From positions 1 through 46,182 of the IMG/VR virus record IMGVR_UViG_3300044999_000018: 46,182 bases of DNA; one strand, 5' to 3'. Below, piece after piece: positions 1-7,297 of this stretch; within the stretch, counting starts at the first letter, position 1, and the number at the start of each line of letters is the position of its first letter. The position numbers were made by a program, and so were the translations under genes. The notes under the pieces were generated by a model that was given only the letters and a program-made list of their open reading frames with translations, made no database searches and was not told where the DNA came from. The stretch comes from a virus.

Positions 1-2
1 GG

Positions 3-59
3 CGGGCCGTCATGGAGCTCACACCGTGCCGCGCATGCGAGGGGTCCGACGATGGGTGA
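3..59 (+). CDS. 3' end of an unidentified Cys-containing protein (partial)
   Basis: An open frame enters from the left edge and stops with TGA at 57-59. The visible tail is MELTPCRACEGSDDG after two or three further residues, with a CxxC pair. The next gene's ATG (52-54) lies inside it, an 8-nt overlap typical of translationally coupled phage genes. Either the ATG at 12 is the start of a 15-residue peptide or, more likely, this is the end of a longer gene outside the window. Function unknown. Confidence 0.4.
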   Translation, partial: RAVMELTPCRACEGSDDG

Positions 60-336
60 TGCCGACGGCACCTTCACGCACGGCACCACGAATGGCTACA
101 ACCAGCATGGCTGTCACTGCGAGGAATGCACGCAGGCAGCCGTCGACTATAAGCGTCGCCTGCGCGCGGCACTGCGTGCACGTCGCGTCCTGATCGACGG
201 TCGGTGGATCGCCACCGAAGCGTCATCGCATGGTGCGAGCACCCGTGCGCTCTGGGGTTGCCAGTGCGAGACCTGCCGGGCAGCGCATCGGGTCACGGCC
301 GCCGAGCGGCGGGCATCGAAGAGGGCCGGGACGTGA
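52..336 (+). CDS. small protein with two HGT...GC.C..C modules
   Basis: 94 aa. The N-terminal half has HGT-x2-GY-x3-GCHCEEC followed by a basic helix (DYKRRLRA). The C-terminal half repeats it as HGA-x5-GCQCETC followed by another basic helix. This is a module seen in many actinophage hypothetical proteins: a short Cys-rich, probably metal-binding knuckle plus a basic helix. It fits nucleic-acid binding, but no function is established. It is first in a rightward chain (overlaps 333-434) that converges on the late operon. A single-module relative lies at 42807-43088. Confidence 0.75.
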   Translation: MGDADGTFTHGTTNGYNQHGCHCEECTQAAVDYKRRLRAALRARRVLIDGRWIATEASSHGASTRALWGCQCETCRAAHRVTAAERRASKRAGT

Positions 337-434
337 TCCAGGTGTCCGGTCCGACGGCCGTGGTTCTGCTGGTCGCGGCGATGGCGGGAGTTGCCGCGGC
401 CAGCGTGGCGGGTGTCCGCGAGGTGTGGCCATGA
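333..434 (+). CDS. 33-aa single-span membrane peptide
   Basis: The GTG start at 333 overlaps the upstream TGA, and the stop at 432-434 overlaps the next ATG (431), so it fits exactly between two coupled genes. The peptide is nearly all one hydrophobic segment (AVVLLVAAMAGVAAASVAGV) with a short charged tail (REVWP). It is probably a tiny inner-membrane protein. Function unknown. Support comes from the perfect overlaps and the membrane segment, not from homology. Confidence 0.55.
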   Translation: MIQVSGPTAVVLLVAAMAGVAAASVAGVREVWP

Positions 435-670
435 AGGCGACGCCCGCGCAGATCGCGGCGGATCCGCGGCCGACACCGAGCACGCCGATCATCTGGCGTC
501 AGGGCGGCACGCTCCACACCGGAGCGGTCTGCAAGTACACGCGCGGTGATGGTCATAGGACTTTTCAGGCGCAGGAGTCCGCCGCGCCCTACGCATACGA
601 GGACCTGATGATCGGCGACCGCCGGATCATCGAGCCGGCCGAGTACGGGAAGGTGCCACAACGTGGGTAA
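431..670 (+). CDS. hypothetical protein, 79 aa
   Basis: The start is the ATG at 431, which overlaps the previous stop. A longer upstream reading of this frame is Arg/Gly-rich shadow. The protein contains IIWRQGGTLHTGAVCKYTRG and then YAYEDLMIGDRRIIEPAEYGKVP, which looks like a small beta-rich fold. No domain recognised. Its last codons overlap the GTG start of the following zinc-ribbon gene. Confidence 0.65.
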   Translation: MKATPAQIAADPRPTPSTPIIWRQGGTLHTGAVCKYTRGDGHRTFQAQESAAPYAYEDLMIGDRRIIEPAEYGKVPQRG

Positions 671-824
671 GGGTAATGCCCGCAGGGACGCCATACGCGA
701 CAGCGGGGGAAGCCAGTCGTGTAAACACCCGGCGCCGTGGGACTGGTCCTGTGACACTTCTACCGGCAAGACGGACTACTACTGCGGCCAATGCGGCAAG
801 CACATGAAGACCACCAAGGGGTAG
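663..824 (+). CDS. 53-aa zinc-ribbon-like protein
   Basis: The GTG start at 663 overlaps the upstream stop. The protein carries CKHPAPWDWSCD and later YYCGQCGKHM, giving C-x(8)-C and C-x2-C pairs separated by about 14 residues, as in a compact zinc ribbon. It is the last gene of the rightward cassette, followed by two hairpins. Function unknown; DNA or protein binding is plausible. Confidence 0.6.
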   Translation: MGKGNARRDAIRDSGGSQSCKHPAPWDWSCDTSTGKTDYYCGQCGKHMKTTKG

Positions 825-840
825 CCCGGACATGCCAGAA

Positions 841-908
841 CGCCCCCAGCGCGACCGCTGTAGCGGAAGCACTGGGGGCGTCGGCCGCTGTCGGGGGGAG
901 CAGCGGCC
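841..908. terminator. tandem hairpins between convergent genes
   Basis: The first hairpin has arms CGCCCCCAG (841-849) and CTGGGGGCG (872-880), with a nested CCGCT/AGCGG stem inside. The second has arms GGCCGCTG (883-890) and CAGCGGCC (901-908). They lie between the end of the rightward cassette (824) and the end of the leftward late operon (925). This is the expected place for a bidirectional terminator. There is no T-tract, as is usual in high-GC phages. Confidence 0.7.
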
Positions 909-924
909 GTCTCGGGGGATGCGG

Positions 925-1236
925 TCAGGCAGTCGGCGGCGCTGGGATGAAGCCACCTGTCGCGAACGTGACCGGCGGCTTGGGCTTCGGGTACATCGGT
1001 GTCCGGGCCGATCCGTTCAGCAGCCGCACCACCCACGCCGGCAACTTCGGCTCCAGCCACGCCAGCAGCGCCTTGTACGCGGCCAGCACCACTGGCACCG
1101 CGACCGCGGTACCCAGCGCACCCAGTGGAGCCGCGACGGAGTGCAGGACGGGCAGGTGGATCAGCAGCCATGCCAGGCCGGTGGACCACAGGGCCGGCAC
1201 GATGGTCCGGAGCCACGCGGTTGCCTTGTCGGACAT
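925..1236 (-). CDS. holin-like membrane protein
   Basis: 103 aa from the ATG at 1236; a GTG one codon upstream is possible. There are two hydrophobic segments: residues about 10-30 (LWSTGLAWLLIHLPVL) and 35-65 (LGALGTAVAVPVVLAAYKALLAW). The Pro-rich, charged tail ends at IPAPPTA. Start and stop overlap the endolysin gene (TGA at 1236-1238). Size, topology and position after the GH25 endolysin suggest a holin, but holins lack diagnostic motifs, so this is inference. It is the last gene of the late operon. Confidence 0.6.
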   Translation of the reverse strand: MSDKATAWLRTIVPALWSTGLAWLLIHLPVLHSVAAPLGALGTAVAVPVVLAAYKALLAWLEPKLPAWVVRLLNGSARTPMYPKPKPPVTFATGGFIPAPPTA

Positions 1237-2249
1237 CACGCACTTCCCTTCGTGATTGCAGCACCGAGCTGGGCCACGACGGACGGGCCGAACGCGGCCG
1301 TCAGGTCCGCCTCCAGCGTCTTGAGTTGGGCGTCCGACATGGACACCACGCCGGCTTTGACGTCGGCGTCCACGGCGGCGAGGGTCGTTGCGAGCTGGGC
1401 GATGCCGGCCTTGGTGTCGTTGTCCGCGCCCTGAACAGCACCGAGGATCGCGGCCTCGTCGGCGGAGAGGGCACCCGAGAGCGTTGAGAGCTGGGCCAGC
1501 ACGGGCTTCAGGGCGGTCGCCGACTGCTGCTGGAACCAGGTCAGGTCACCGCCGGGGGCCGCTGGTGCGCCGGCCGGCTGCGGCCACGGCAGGTAGCCGC
1601 CGGCGTGCATGCTGGCCACGCGCTTGCCAATGTCGGACAACTGGGCGAAAAGCGCCTTGATCTCATCGGGGGTCATGTCAGCTCCTCGGTCACTGGCTGG
1701 CGTCCAGCCGTTCATGAATTGGTCGGCGTCCACATTGCCCAGCACGCCGGGAATGGTCGCGGCGTTGGTGTTCTGCCACAGCACCAGCTGCGGGTGGGAC
1801 CAGCCGATCGCGGCGGCGTAGTGCGCGGCCCAGATGGTCGAGGCGGCGTCGATCCAGTTCGCCGGGTTCAACTGGCCGGTCAGGTAGCCCGTAGACGTGT
1901 AGAGCCGGAACCTGCTCACTCCGGTGCGCTTGCGGAACTGCGCCCGGAATGCCACTACCCATGCCCAGCCGACAGCGGGCACCTCTGCGTCCAGCACCGG
2001 GTCGAGTTGCCACGCCGCGCGCAGATGCTGGTCGGCGAAGTGGTTGGCCTCGACGACCGGATCCGCGCCGGTGGCGAAGTGGTAGGCACCGACCGGCTTG
2101 CCGCCAGCGACCGCACCGGCATGGTTGGCCGGCCAGAACGGGTCGGTGTAGCCGGTGCCCTCGGTGACCTTGACGTAGGCGCCGTCGATCGCCGGATCGG
2201 TCCGGTGCCAGTCGATGGTGCCCTGGTGGTTCGAGACGTCGATCAGCAT
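1236..2249 (-). CDS. GH25 muramidase endolysin
   Basis: 337 aa from the ATG at 2249, which overlaps the upstream TGA. The frame is open further upstream but reads as Arg/Gly shadow. N-terminal residues 1 to about 190 form a glycosyl hydrolase family 25 (lysozyme) domain: DVSNHQGTIDW at the start, KVTEGTGYTDP near 27, and the catalytic DxE (D87, E89) in VLDAEV. GH25 enzymes cut the MurNAc-GlcNAc bond of peptidoglycan. The last ~130 residues are Ala/Leu-rich helices with a WPQPAG linker, presumably a wall-binding or oligomerisation part. No signal peptide, so release would depend on a holin. Confidence 0.92.
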   Translation of the reverse strand: MLIDVSNHQGTIDWHRTDPAIDGAYVKVTEGTGYTDPFWPANHAGAVAGGKPVGAYHFATGADPVVEANHFADQHLRAAWQLDPVLDAEVPAVGWAWVVAFRAQFRKRTGVSRFRLYTSTGYLTGQLNPANWIDAASTIWAAHYAAAIGWSHPQLVLWQNTNAATIPGVLGNVDADQFMNGWTPASDRGADMTPDEIKALFAQLSDIGKRVASMHAGGYLPWPQPAGAPAAPGGDLTWFQQQSATALKPVLAQLSTLSGALSADEAAILGAVQGADNDTKAGIAQLATTLAAVDADVKAGVVSMSDAQLKTLEADLTAAFGPSVVAQLGAAITKGSA

Positions 2250-2524
2250 CAGTCGCCCCCCGCCAGTCGCAGCGCCTTGAGGCCGCCCCGGTCGATCCAC
2301 TGGCCGGCCTCGACGGACTTGCCGTTCCGCTCGACCTCGACGAACGCGAGAACATCCGCCGTGCACTCGAACACGACGTCCAGCGGTGCGGCCTTCGTGT
2401 CGTCCAGCCAGCGCTGCACCTCGCTGGACGCGGCGGAGGCCACGATGGCCATGGTGCCGTCGTCCTGCTCGTACGCCATCCACTCGAACCGGCGACGCCA
2501 GTCGTCGGGGATCTCAACCCACAT
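2249..2524 (-). CDS. hypothetical protein, 91 aa
   Basis: The ATG at 2524 overlaps the upstream stop, and the stop overlaps the endolysin ATG. It begins MWVEIPDDWRRRFEWM and is acidic with alternating hydrophobic residues, and no membrane segment. Unrecognised. Its place in the lysis cassette suggests a small soluble accessory protein, but nothing in the sequence fixes the role. Confidence 0.7.
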   Translation of the reverse strand: MWVEIPDDWRRRFEWMAYEQDDGTMAIVASAASSEVQRWLDDTKAAPLDVVFECTADVLAFVEVERNGKSVEAGQWIDRGGLKALRLAGGD

Positions 2525-2883
2525 CACTCGTCCCCCACGGTTTCCTTGGCTCGGTCCGGTTCGACGCCACGCGCCTGCGCCACGCGCCGCTCCCGCTTGT
2601 CCTTGCGGATGAGGTGGTCGATCACGAAGTCCGCCGCCACGAGCCAGGCGGCCACGATCCCGTTGATCACGACGTTCGTTGGCGTCGCCTTCAGTGGAAC
2701 ACCGGACAGGACACTGACGACGCCCTTGGTGTAGGTGAGAATGATGATCGCGATGAGGCTCATCAGCAGCCAGCCCAGCGGATTGCGCCACCACACCGCG
2801 CCGATCCAGTACCGCACCGGGAAGGCAACGGCGGCGACCACGGCGACCCACAGCAGGCCGAGGTCCAGGGCCTGGAGTGTCAT
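2524..2883 (-). CDS. three-span membrane protein, possible holin
   Basis: 119 aa from the ATG at 2883. There are three hydrophobic segments: residues about 5-25 (LGLLWVAVVAAVAFPV), 35-55 (LGWLLMSLIAIIILTY) and 72-92 (VVINGIVAAWLVAADFVI). A highly charged tail follows (RKDKRERR...). Upstream of the endolysin with overlapping ends. Class I holins have three spans and a charged C terminus, so this is the stronger of the two holin candidates by topology. Not provable from sequence alone. Confidence 0.65.
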   Translation of the reverse strand: MTLQALDLGLLWVAVVAAVAFPVRYWIGAVWWRNPLGWLLMSLIAIIILTYTKGVVSVLSGVPLKATPTNVVINGIVAAWLVAADFVIDHLIRKDKRERRVAQARGVEPDRAKETVGDE

Positions 2884-3065
2884 TGTGCTCGTCTCCTGAT
2901 GGTAGAACGGAAGGCTTCCAAGATCGCGTTTTCGCCGATGTGCATCTCGATGTTGTCCAGCACGGGGCTCATGCGTGCCTTCATCGCCCGGACCGCTTCC
3001 TCGGCGGCCTTCGCGGCCGCCAGCGCCTTGTCCGCCTCGGACTGCCCGTCGGAATGGCCCGTCAT
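2880..3065 (-). CDS. small helical protein (DUF7620-like)
   Basis: 61 aa from the ATG at 3065. The layout is a short polar start, an Ala/Lys/Glu helix (ADKALAAAKAAEEAVRAMKARM), then a second helix ending in FRSTIRRRAQ. This resembles small helical proteins next to lysis genes in many actinophages (DUF7620). The family match is from memory of the pattern and unverified. Coupled by 4-nt overlaps on both sides. Confidence 0.6.
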   Translation of the reverse strand: MTGHSDGQSEADKALAAAKAAEEAVRAMKARMSPVLDNIEMHIGENAILEAFRSTIRRRAQ

Positions 3066-3418
3066 TTGCTGCCACCACTTGCGAGCAGTTCCCGCACCGC
3101 CGTCATCGCCTTGTCGGTGATCTCGGCGGTGAGCTGCTGGCGTTCCAGCAGTTTGGTCTGGCCATCGAAAGCAGCCTTGATCGAGTCGTGCGATGCCTTC
3201 CACGTGACTGCCTCCTGCTGAGCCTTGTCGACAGCGGCTTTCAGTTCGGCGACCTCGGCGGCATGTTCGGCCCGCAACTCGGCGAGCCGGATCTCTCCGT
3301 CGCGCTTGGCGTCCTCCGCTCGGGAGGCCGGCACGAGCTTGCCCAGGAAAATGGCGCCCATAAGGCTGACGATGCCGCCCCCGGCGACCGTGGCGAGTGC
3401 GATCAGTATGCCGCTCAC
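3062..3418 (-). CDS. membrane-anchored coiled-coil protein of the lysis cassette
   Basis: 118 aa from the GTG at 3418, with GGAGG 5 nt upstream. Residues 3-28 form one membrane segment (ILIALATVAGGGIVSLMGAIFLG). Residues ~30-110 form a long charged coiled coil (AEDAKRDGEIRLAELRAEHAAEVAELKAAVDKAQ is split over heptads). One anchor plus a coiled coil is the layout of inner-membrane spanins. Actinobacteria lack a classical outer membrane, so a link to the mycolate or outer envelope layer, or to holin timing, is only a guess. Confidence 0.65.
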   Translation of the reverse strand: MSGILIALATVAGGGIVSLMGAIFLGKLVPASRAEDAKRDGEIRLAELRAEHAAEVAELKAAVDKAQQEAVTWKASHDSIKAAFDGQTKLLERQQLTAEITDKAMTAVRELLASGGSK

Positions 3419-3431
3419 GTGCCCCTCCGAG

Positions 3432-3968
3432 TCAGTCTCTCTGCGCGGCGGCCGTGATCATGTGCTCGTGGACGAGGTCCACCCGGGCGCGGTACCGAGC
3501 GGCGATCAGCCCGCTGCGCGTGACGGTGAGCTCATTGTCCTGTTTGGTCTCGCCGCCCGCCGACCAGTTCGTCGAACCGGTTACCACGTACTCGCCGTCG
3601 ACGATGACCACCTTCATGTGCATGATGGCGCCATGTTCGGACCGTCCGATCGCGACCGAGTTGGACGGGAACGCCGCCCTGTCCAGCAGGGCGCGCTCGT
3701 GCACACCGGCCGCCTGCGACGAGTCCAGCGTCAGCGACACGTAGACGTGCTCGGTGTCGAGCTTCTCGTGGATCGCGGCGGCCAGGTCTTCGTCATCGAA
3801 GCCGTACATCGCCACGACCAGAGACGACTGCGCGGAGCCGATGACGTCGAGCAGCACCTGGTGCACGTCGTCGACCGGGCTGAAGAAGTGCCGCACAACC
3901 GGCGGGTAGTCGGCCGGGAACGGGTCCTTCGCGTGGACTTCGAGCGCGGACAGATTGTCCAGCGTCAT
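3432..3968 (-). CDS. single-HKD phospholipase D superfamily protein
   Basis: 178 aa from the ATG at 3968, preceded by GGAGG 9 nt upstream. The HKD motif is H117-M-K119-x4-D124, followed by GSTNW at 131-135, the classic H-x-K-x4-D...GS/T-x-N signature. There is one HKD per chain, as in the dimeric bacterial endonuclease Nuc. The start of the fold is SSLVVAMYGFDDEDLAAAI (residues 48-66). No signal peptide or membrane segment. It sits between minor tail genes and the lysis genes. It may be a nuclease or a phospholipase; the Nuc-like size favours a nuclease, the neighbours favour lipid attack. Confidence 0.85.
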   Translation of the reverse strand: MTLDNLSALEVHAKDPFPADYPPVVRHFFSPVDDVHQVLLDVIGSAQSSLVVAMYGFDDEDLAAAIHEKLDTEHVYVSLTLDSSQAAGVHERALLDRAAFPSNSVAIGRSEHGAIMHMKVVIVDGEYVVTGSTNWSAGGETKQDNELTVTRSGLIAARYRARVDLVHEHMITAAAQRD

Positions 3969-4011
3969 CAGGTACCGCCTCCGATTAAACCTCGACCATG
4001 GTGGAATTGTG

Positions 4012-4521
4012 TCACAGGTTCACCGCCGTGTTGCCCACGTCGATACCGCAGTCCATGACCTTCAGCTCGGTCACGCGGGTGCCGTCCGCGAACAAGTTGA
4101 CCGAACCCGAACCGGCCTGCCGGGCGACACACAGCAGCAGCGACAACGTTTGGTTTCCGCTGGGTATGTATTGGATGTCAAAGGTGAGGGTGGGCCAGTT
4201 GCCGCCGTTCCCGGCGCTGTAACCCTGGCCACCCGGCAACGCGGTGTCGGTGATCCCGGCGGGGGTGCCGTCGGTGCGGTATCGGACTTGGCAGCGCACA
4301 TTGTCGGTGCCCACTGTGGACAGCGGGTTCAAGCTGTTGGTGCGGATCGAATAGGACCGGCCGGACACCACGGCGACGTTGTCTAGGCGTATCACACCGA
4401 TGTCGGTGGCGGTGCCGTTGACTGTGGATGCGGTGGTGCGGTATCCCCACGCGATGATCGTGCCCTGCGTCAGTTGCGACGCCCGGCCTTTCTGGCCTGC
4501 GAACCAGTTAGTGGCAGCCAT
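4012..4521 (-). CDS. minor tail-associated protein, 169 aa
   Basis: The ATG at 4521 has GAGGGG upstream and sits close behind the large minor tail gene. The composition is Thr/Gly/Asn-rich and beta-strand-like (e.g. RSYSIRTNSLNP, LTFDIQYIPSGNQTLSLLL), typical of tail-tip or fibre jelly-roll domains. Short N-terminal region MAATNWFAGQKG. Likely a virion tail-tip component; no family assigned. Confidence 0.7.
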   Translation of the reverse strand: MAATNWFAGQKGRASQLTQGTIIAWGYRTTASTVNGTATDIGVIRLDNVAVVSGRSYSIRTNSLNPLSTVGTDNVRCQVRYRTDGTPAGITDTALPGGQGYSAGNGGNWPTLTFDIQYIPSGNQTLSLLLCVARQAGSGSVNLFADGTRVTELKVMDCGIDVGNTAVNL

Positions 4522-4530
4522 GGTGTCCCC

Positions 4531-6765
4531 TCACAAGCCCAACACTGGTTGTTTCCACAACGTGACCGCCGCGTTCGCTGGTAGCGGATATGTGGTGGGG
4601 TTGACGGTGAACGTCTGGGGTGAGCCCGCCCCGGTGATGTTGGTGACCGTGACCTTCAGGCCGGCGACGGAGATGTTAAGCGGGAAGTCATCAGCGGCTG
4701 TGGTCCACAAGGGTCCGCTCGGCGTGGACACCGACAGGGACGTCGCGCCGGCCGCGACACCCACGGCCAAAGACGCGCCGTCGGATTCGAGGCGGAACGC
4801 GTACTCGCTCGTGTCACCAACCTCCTGCGCGATCGTCGCGACCCGCCACAAGTCATACGGTGAACAGTTCGCCACCACATCCCACATGTACTGGTCGATC
4901 GACTCCGTGTAGCCCTGAAGCACGTTGATGACGTTCTCCGGTGGCATCTGCGACAAGGCCGTCTGAATGTTCGCGACCACAATCGGCGTCAACAGGGGCG
5001 TGTTGAACCATTGGGTGAGGAACTGCGGCCGGCGATGCAGAGAGAACGCCAACTGTGGATAGCGGTAGCCGTCATAGGTTCCCAGGTGGACGAGCCACCC
5101 GGCGTACTGCGGCAGATCAACATCCCGGACCGTGTTGAACGTCCCCGAACTGGAGTAGACACCCACCGTGTTGGTGCCCAACGGGCTGGTGGTGTCGGCG
5201 AACGTGTATTGCGATCCGCCCTGCCGGGTGGCGACATACGAGTTGACGGTGAGCAGGTCGTCGTCGGTGGGTGCCCATGGGGGTGTCAGGTCCTGCGCCG
5301 ACGCGTCGAGCGTGAGGACGGCGCCGGCGTTTTCGCGGAGGTCCCGGCTGGTGTAGGTGAGGCCAGGGTTGAATCCGTCGTACAGCAGTCCTTGGTCGAC
5401 CGATTCGCACGACCGGAGCAGGTTCACATAGGTGTCAACAGGTTGGACACCCATGATGGCGTTGGATGTGCCGTGCACGGTGAGGTTCTCGCCCTGTTCG
5501 GCGCACAGCCGGGTGATCCGGGTGACGGGGTCCTGGTTCACCCAACCGTTCGCGGCGGCTTCGATCGCCCCCAAGTTCGGCGGGGTGTTCCACACCGCGA
5601 TGTGCCCGATCGACATCCCGTTGCGGTTCGGGTTGGGCGCGTTCGTGACTGAGGTGACGATACCCGCGACACCAGCCAGAGTGTTCGAGACAAACCCACC
5701 GTTGATAGCTAGGGTGAACACCTCGAATGTCCAGGTGAGAACACCACCGGACTCTGACACGAACAATTTGACGTAGGCCCACGCGGCGTAGAAATTACCG
5801 AATACCACATTCGAGAACAGCGTCGTTTTTGTGCCGGCTATGTCATACACGTTGAGCGTGACCGCGGTTCCAGCGCCGTCCACTGTTCCCTGCGCCACTG
5901 TCTCCCACGTTTTGTAGGTCCCAGTTGTGTTGATGTTCAGAACGGTGGTGTCCACAGTGGGTTGCGTGAACTGCTGGTACCAGTGCGCTTCCCAATACTG
6001 GGTCGGCGCGTAGGCCGGCACGTTCCCGATGATCAGACCTGTGCCGGTGGTGTCGTACGTCGGCAACCCGGTCGAACCGGGCACTCCCGTATTCGCCGCC
6101 AGCGTCAGCCCGGCGATCGTCATCGACGGCACACCAGCGATCGGGGACGTCATCGTCGTGCTGGATCCGGTGTCCTCCATCGGCCAATACGCCACCGCAC
6201 CGGCAGCCGCGGTCGCCCGCTCCAGCGGTGAGCGCAGCGGCGCGGTGCCCTGGTTCAGCCGGCGTAGCGTGCCGTTCGCCGCGAGCGTGGCGATGGCGTA
6301 GTTACCGGTCGTGTCCCACCCGGGCGTGAAACCAGTGGCGTAGCCGAAAAACCGGGTGAACGGGGTGCCCTGGTAGATCGCCCGTATCCGGACCGGCACG
6401 TTGCGTTTCACGTTCGGATAGTTCAAGCCGAGCGGGGAACGCGAGTAGGTGTTGCGGCGGTTGTCCAGCACGCACGACGCAGCCGCCGGCTGCGTCGTGG
6501 ATGCTTCATCCGCGCGCCCGGTGGTGATCGTGAGTTTCCGGCCGCCATCGACCTTCACGTCATGGGTGACGTCCGTCCACTTCCAGCCGGCCGGGTCCAT
6601 CCCCACCTGGCCGCCCCACGCGATCTCCACCACCAGCCGCAGATCCGTCCCGAACTGCTGTTGCAGGATCGGCACACCCGGCGGGATACCGGCAGCGGGC
6701 ACGCCAACAGTGACCGGAGAACCCCGCTCCAGCCACCGTGCATAGCGTGCCGCTACCCCCGCCAC
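4531..6765 (-). CDS. large minor tail protein (tail tip, LamG-like region)
   Basis: 744 aa from the GTG at 6765 with GAGGAG 6 nt upstream. The first ~190 residues (WTDVTHDVKVDGGRKLTITTGR..., CVLDNRRNTYS, PVRIRAIYQGTPFTRFFGYATG) resemble the baseplate-hub-like N terminus of actinophage minor tail proteins. Residues ~190-400 (AVAYWPMEDTGSSTTM... then a beta-rich stretch) match the layout of concanavalin/LamG-type lectin domains. The rest is beta-rich with VQPVDTYVNLLRSCE. It follows the tape measure block, the usual place for receptor-binding or tail-tip proteins. Confidence 0.85.
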   Translation of the reverse strand: MAGVAARYARWLERGSPVTVGVPAAGIPPGVPILQQQFGTDLRLVVEIAWGGQVGMDPAGWKWTDVTHDVKVDGGRKLTITTGRADEASTTQPAAASCVLDNRRNTYSRSPLGLNYPNVKRNVPVRIRAIYQGTPFTRFFGYATGFTPGWDTTGNYAIATLAANGTLRRLNQGTAPLRSPLERATAAAGAVAYWPMEDTGSSTTMTSPIAGVPSMTIAGLTLAANTGVPGSTGLPTYDTTGTGLIIGNVPAYAPTQYWEAHWYQQFTQPTVDTTVLNINTTGTYKTWETVAQGTVDGAGTAVTLNVYDIAGTKTTLFSNVVFGNFYAAWAYVKLFVSESGGVLTWTFEVFTLAINGGFVSNTLAGVAGIVTSVTNAPNPNRNGMSIGHIAVWNTPPNLGAIEAAANGWVNQDPVTRITRLCAEQGENLTVHGTSNAIMGVQPVDTYVNLLRSCESVDQGLLYDGFNPGLTYTSRDLRENAGAVLTLDASAQDLTPPWAPTDDDLLTVNSYVATRQGGSQYTFADTTSPLGTNTVGVYSSSGTFNTVRDVDLPQYAGWLVHLGTYDGYRYPQLAFSLHRRPQFLTQWFNTPLLTPIVVANIQTALSQMPPENVINVLQGYTESIDQYMWDVVANCSPYDLWRVATIAQEVGDTSEYAFRLESDGASLAVGVAAGATSLSVSTPSGPLWTTAADDFPLNISVAGLKVTVTNITGAGSPQTFTVNPTTYPLPANAAVTLWKQPVLGL

Positions 6766-6768
6766 CGT

Positions 6769-7290
6769 CTACTCCTCGACCGTGACCCAGCACAGCATGT
6801 TCACCGACGAGCCGAACGTCGCCCGCACGCGCACAAACTTGGATACCGCCGCGACTTCCCGCTCGTCCGGCAGGAACTGGTACTCGTACAGAGCTTCCCC
6901 CGTGCCGAGGAAAGTAGCGCCATCGATGCCGGGCTGAGCAAACGTGCGGGTAGTGGTGACGGTGCCCTCGGCGCTGGCCGTGTAGCCGGTCGCGGCGGCG
7001 CCCAACGTCATCAGGCTGGCAGGGACACCCGGCAGTAGCGGCTGCACACCGGATGCCGCATGCGCGGTGACCGTGGCTGCTACGTCGGTCTCGAGGAGTT
7101 CGACTTTCCCGGTCAGGTTGGTCGTGGGAAGCGAGTCGATCCACCATCCCCACGAGATGATGGTGAGCTGCCGTGTCGACGGTGTCGCGAGCTGCAACAT
7201 GGTTTTCGTGCCGGTGCCGGTTGCCACGGGCAGCATCGGGCCGGTCGTCGCCATGGCGGCGTTAAAGATCTTGTACCTATGCGTACTCAT
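6769..7290 (-). CDS. virion structural protein next to tape measure
   Basis: 173 aa from the ATG at 7290 (AGGAG close upstream). Thr/Ala/Gly-rich beta composition, with LTIISWGWWIDSLP near residue 42 and FLPDEREVAAVSKFVRVRATFG near the end. Downstream of the tape measure gene and upstream of the large minor tail gene, so it is probably a distal-tail or tip component. In this slot other siphoviruses carry a distal tail protein, but no Dit signature is evident. Confidence 0.7.
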   Translation of the reverse strand: MSTHRYKIFNAAMATTGPMLPVATGTGTKTMLQLATPSTRQLTIISWGWWIDSLPTTNLTGKVELLETDVAATVTAHAASGVQPLLPGVPASLMTLGAAATGYTASAEGTVTTTRTFAQPGIDGATFLGTGEALYEYQFLPDEREVAAVSKFVRVRATFGSSVNMLCWVTVEE

Positions 7291-7297
7291 TGGACTC

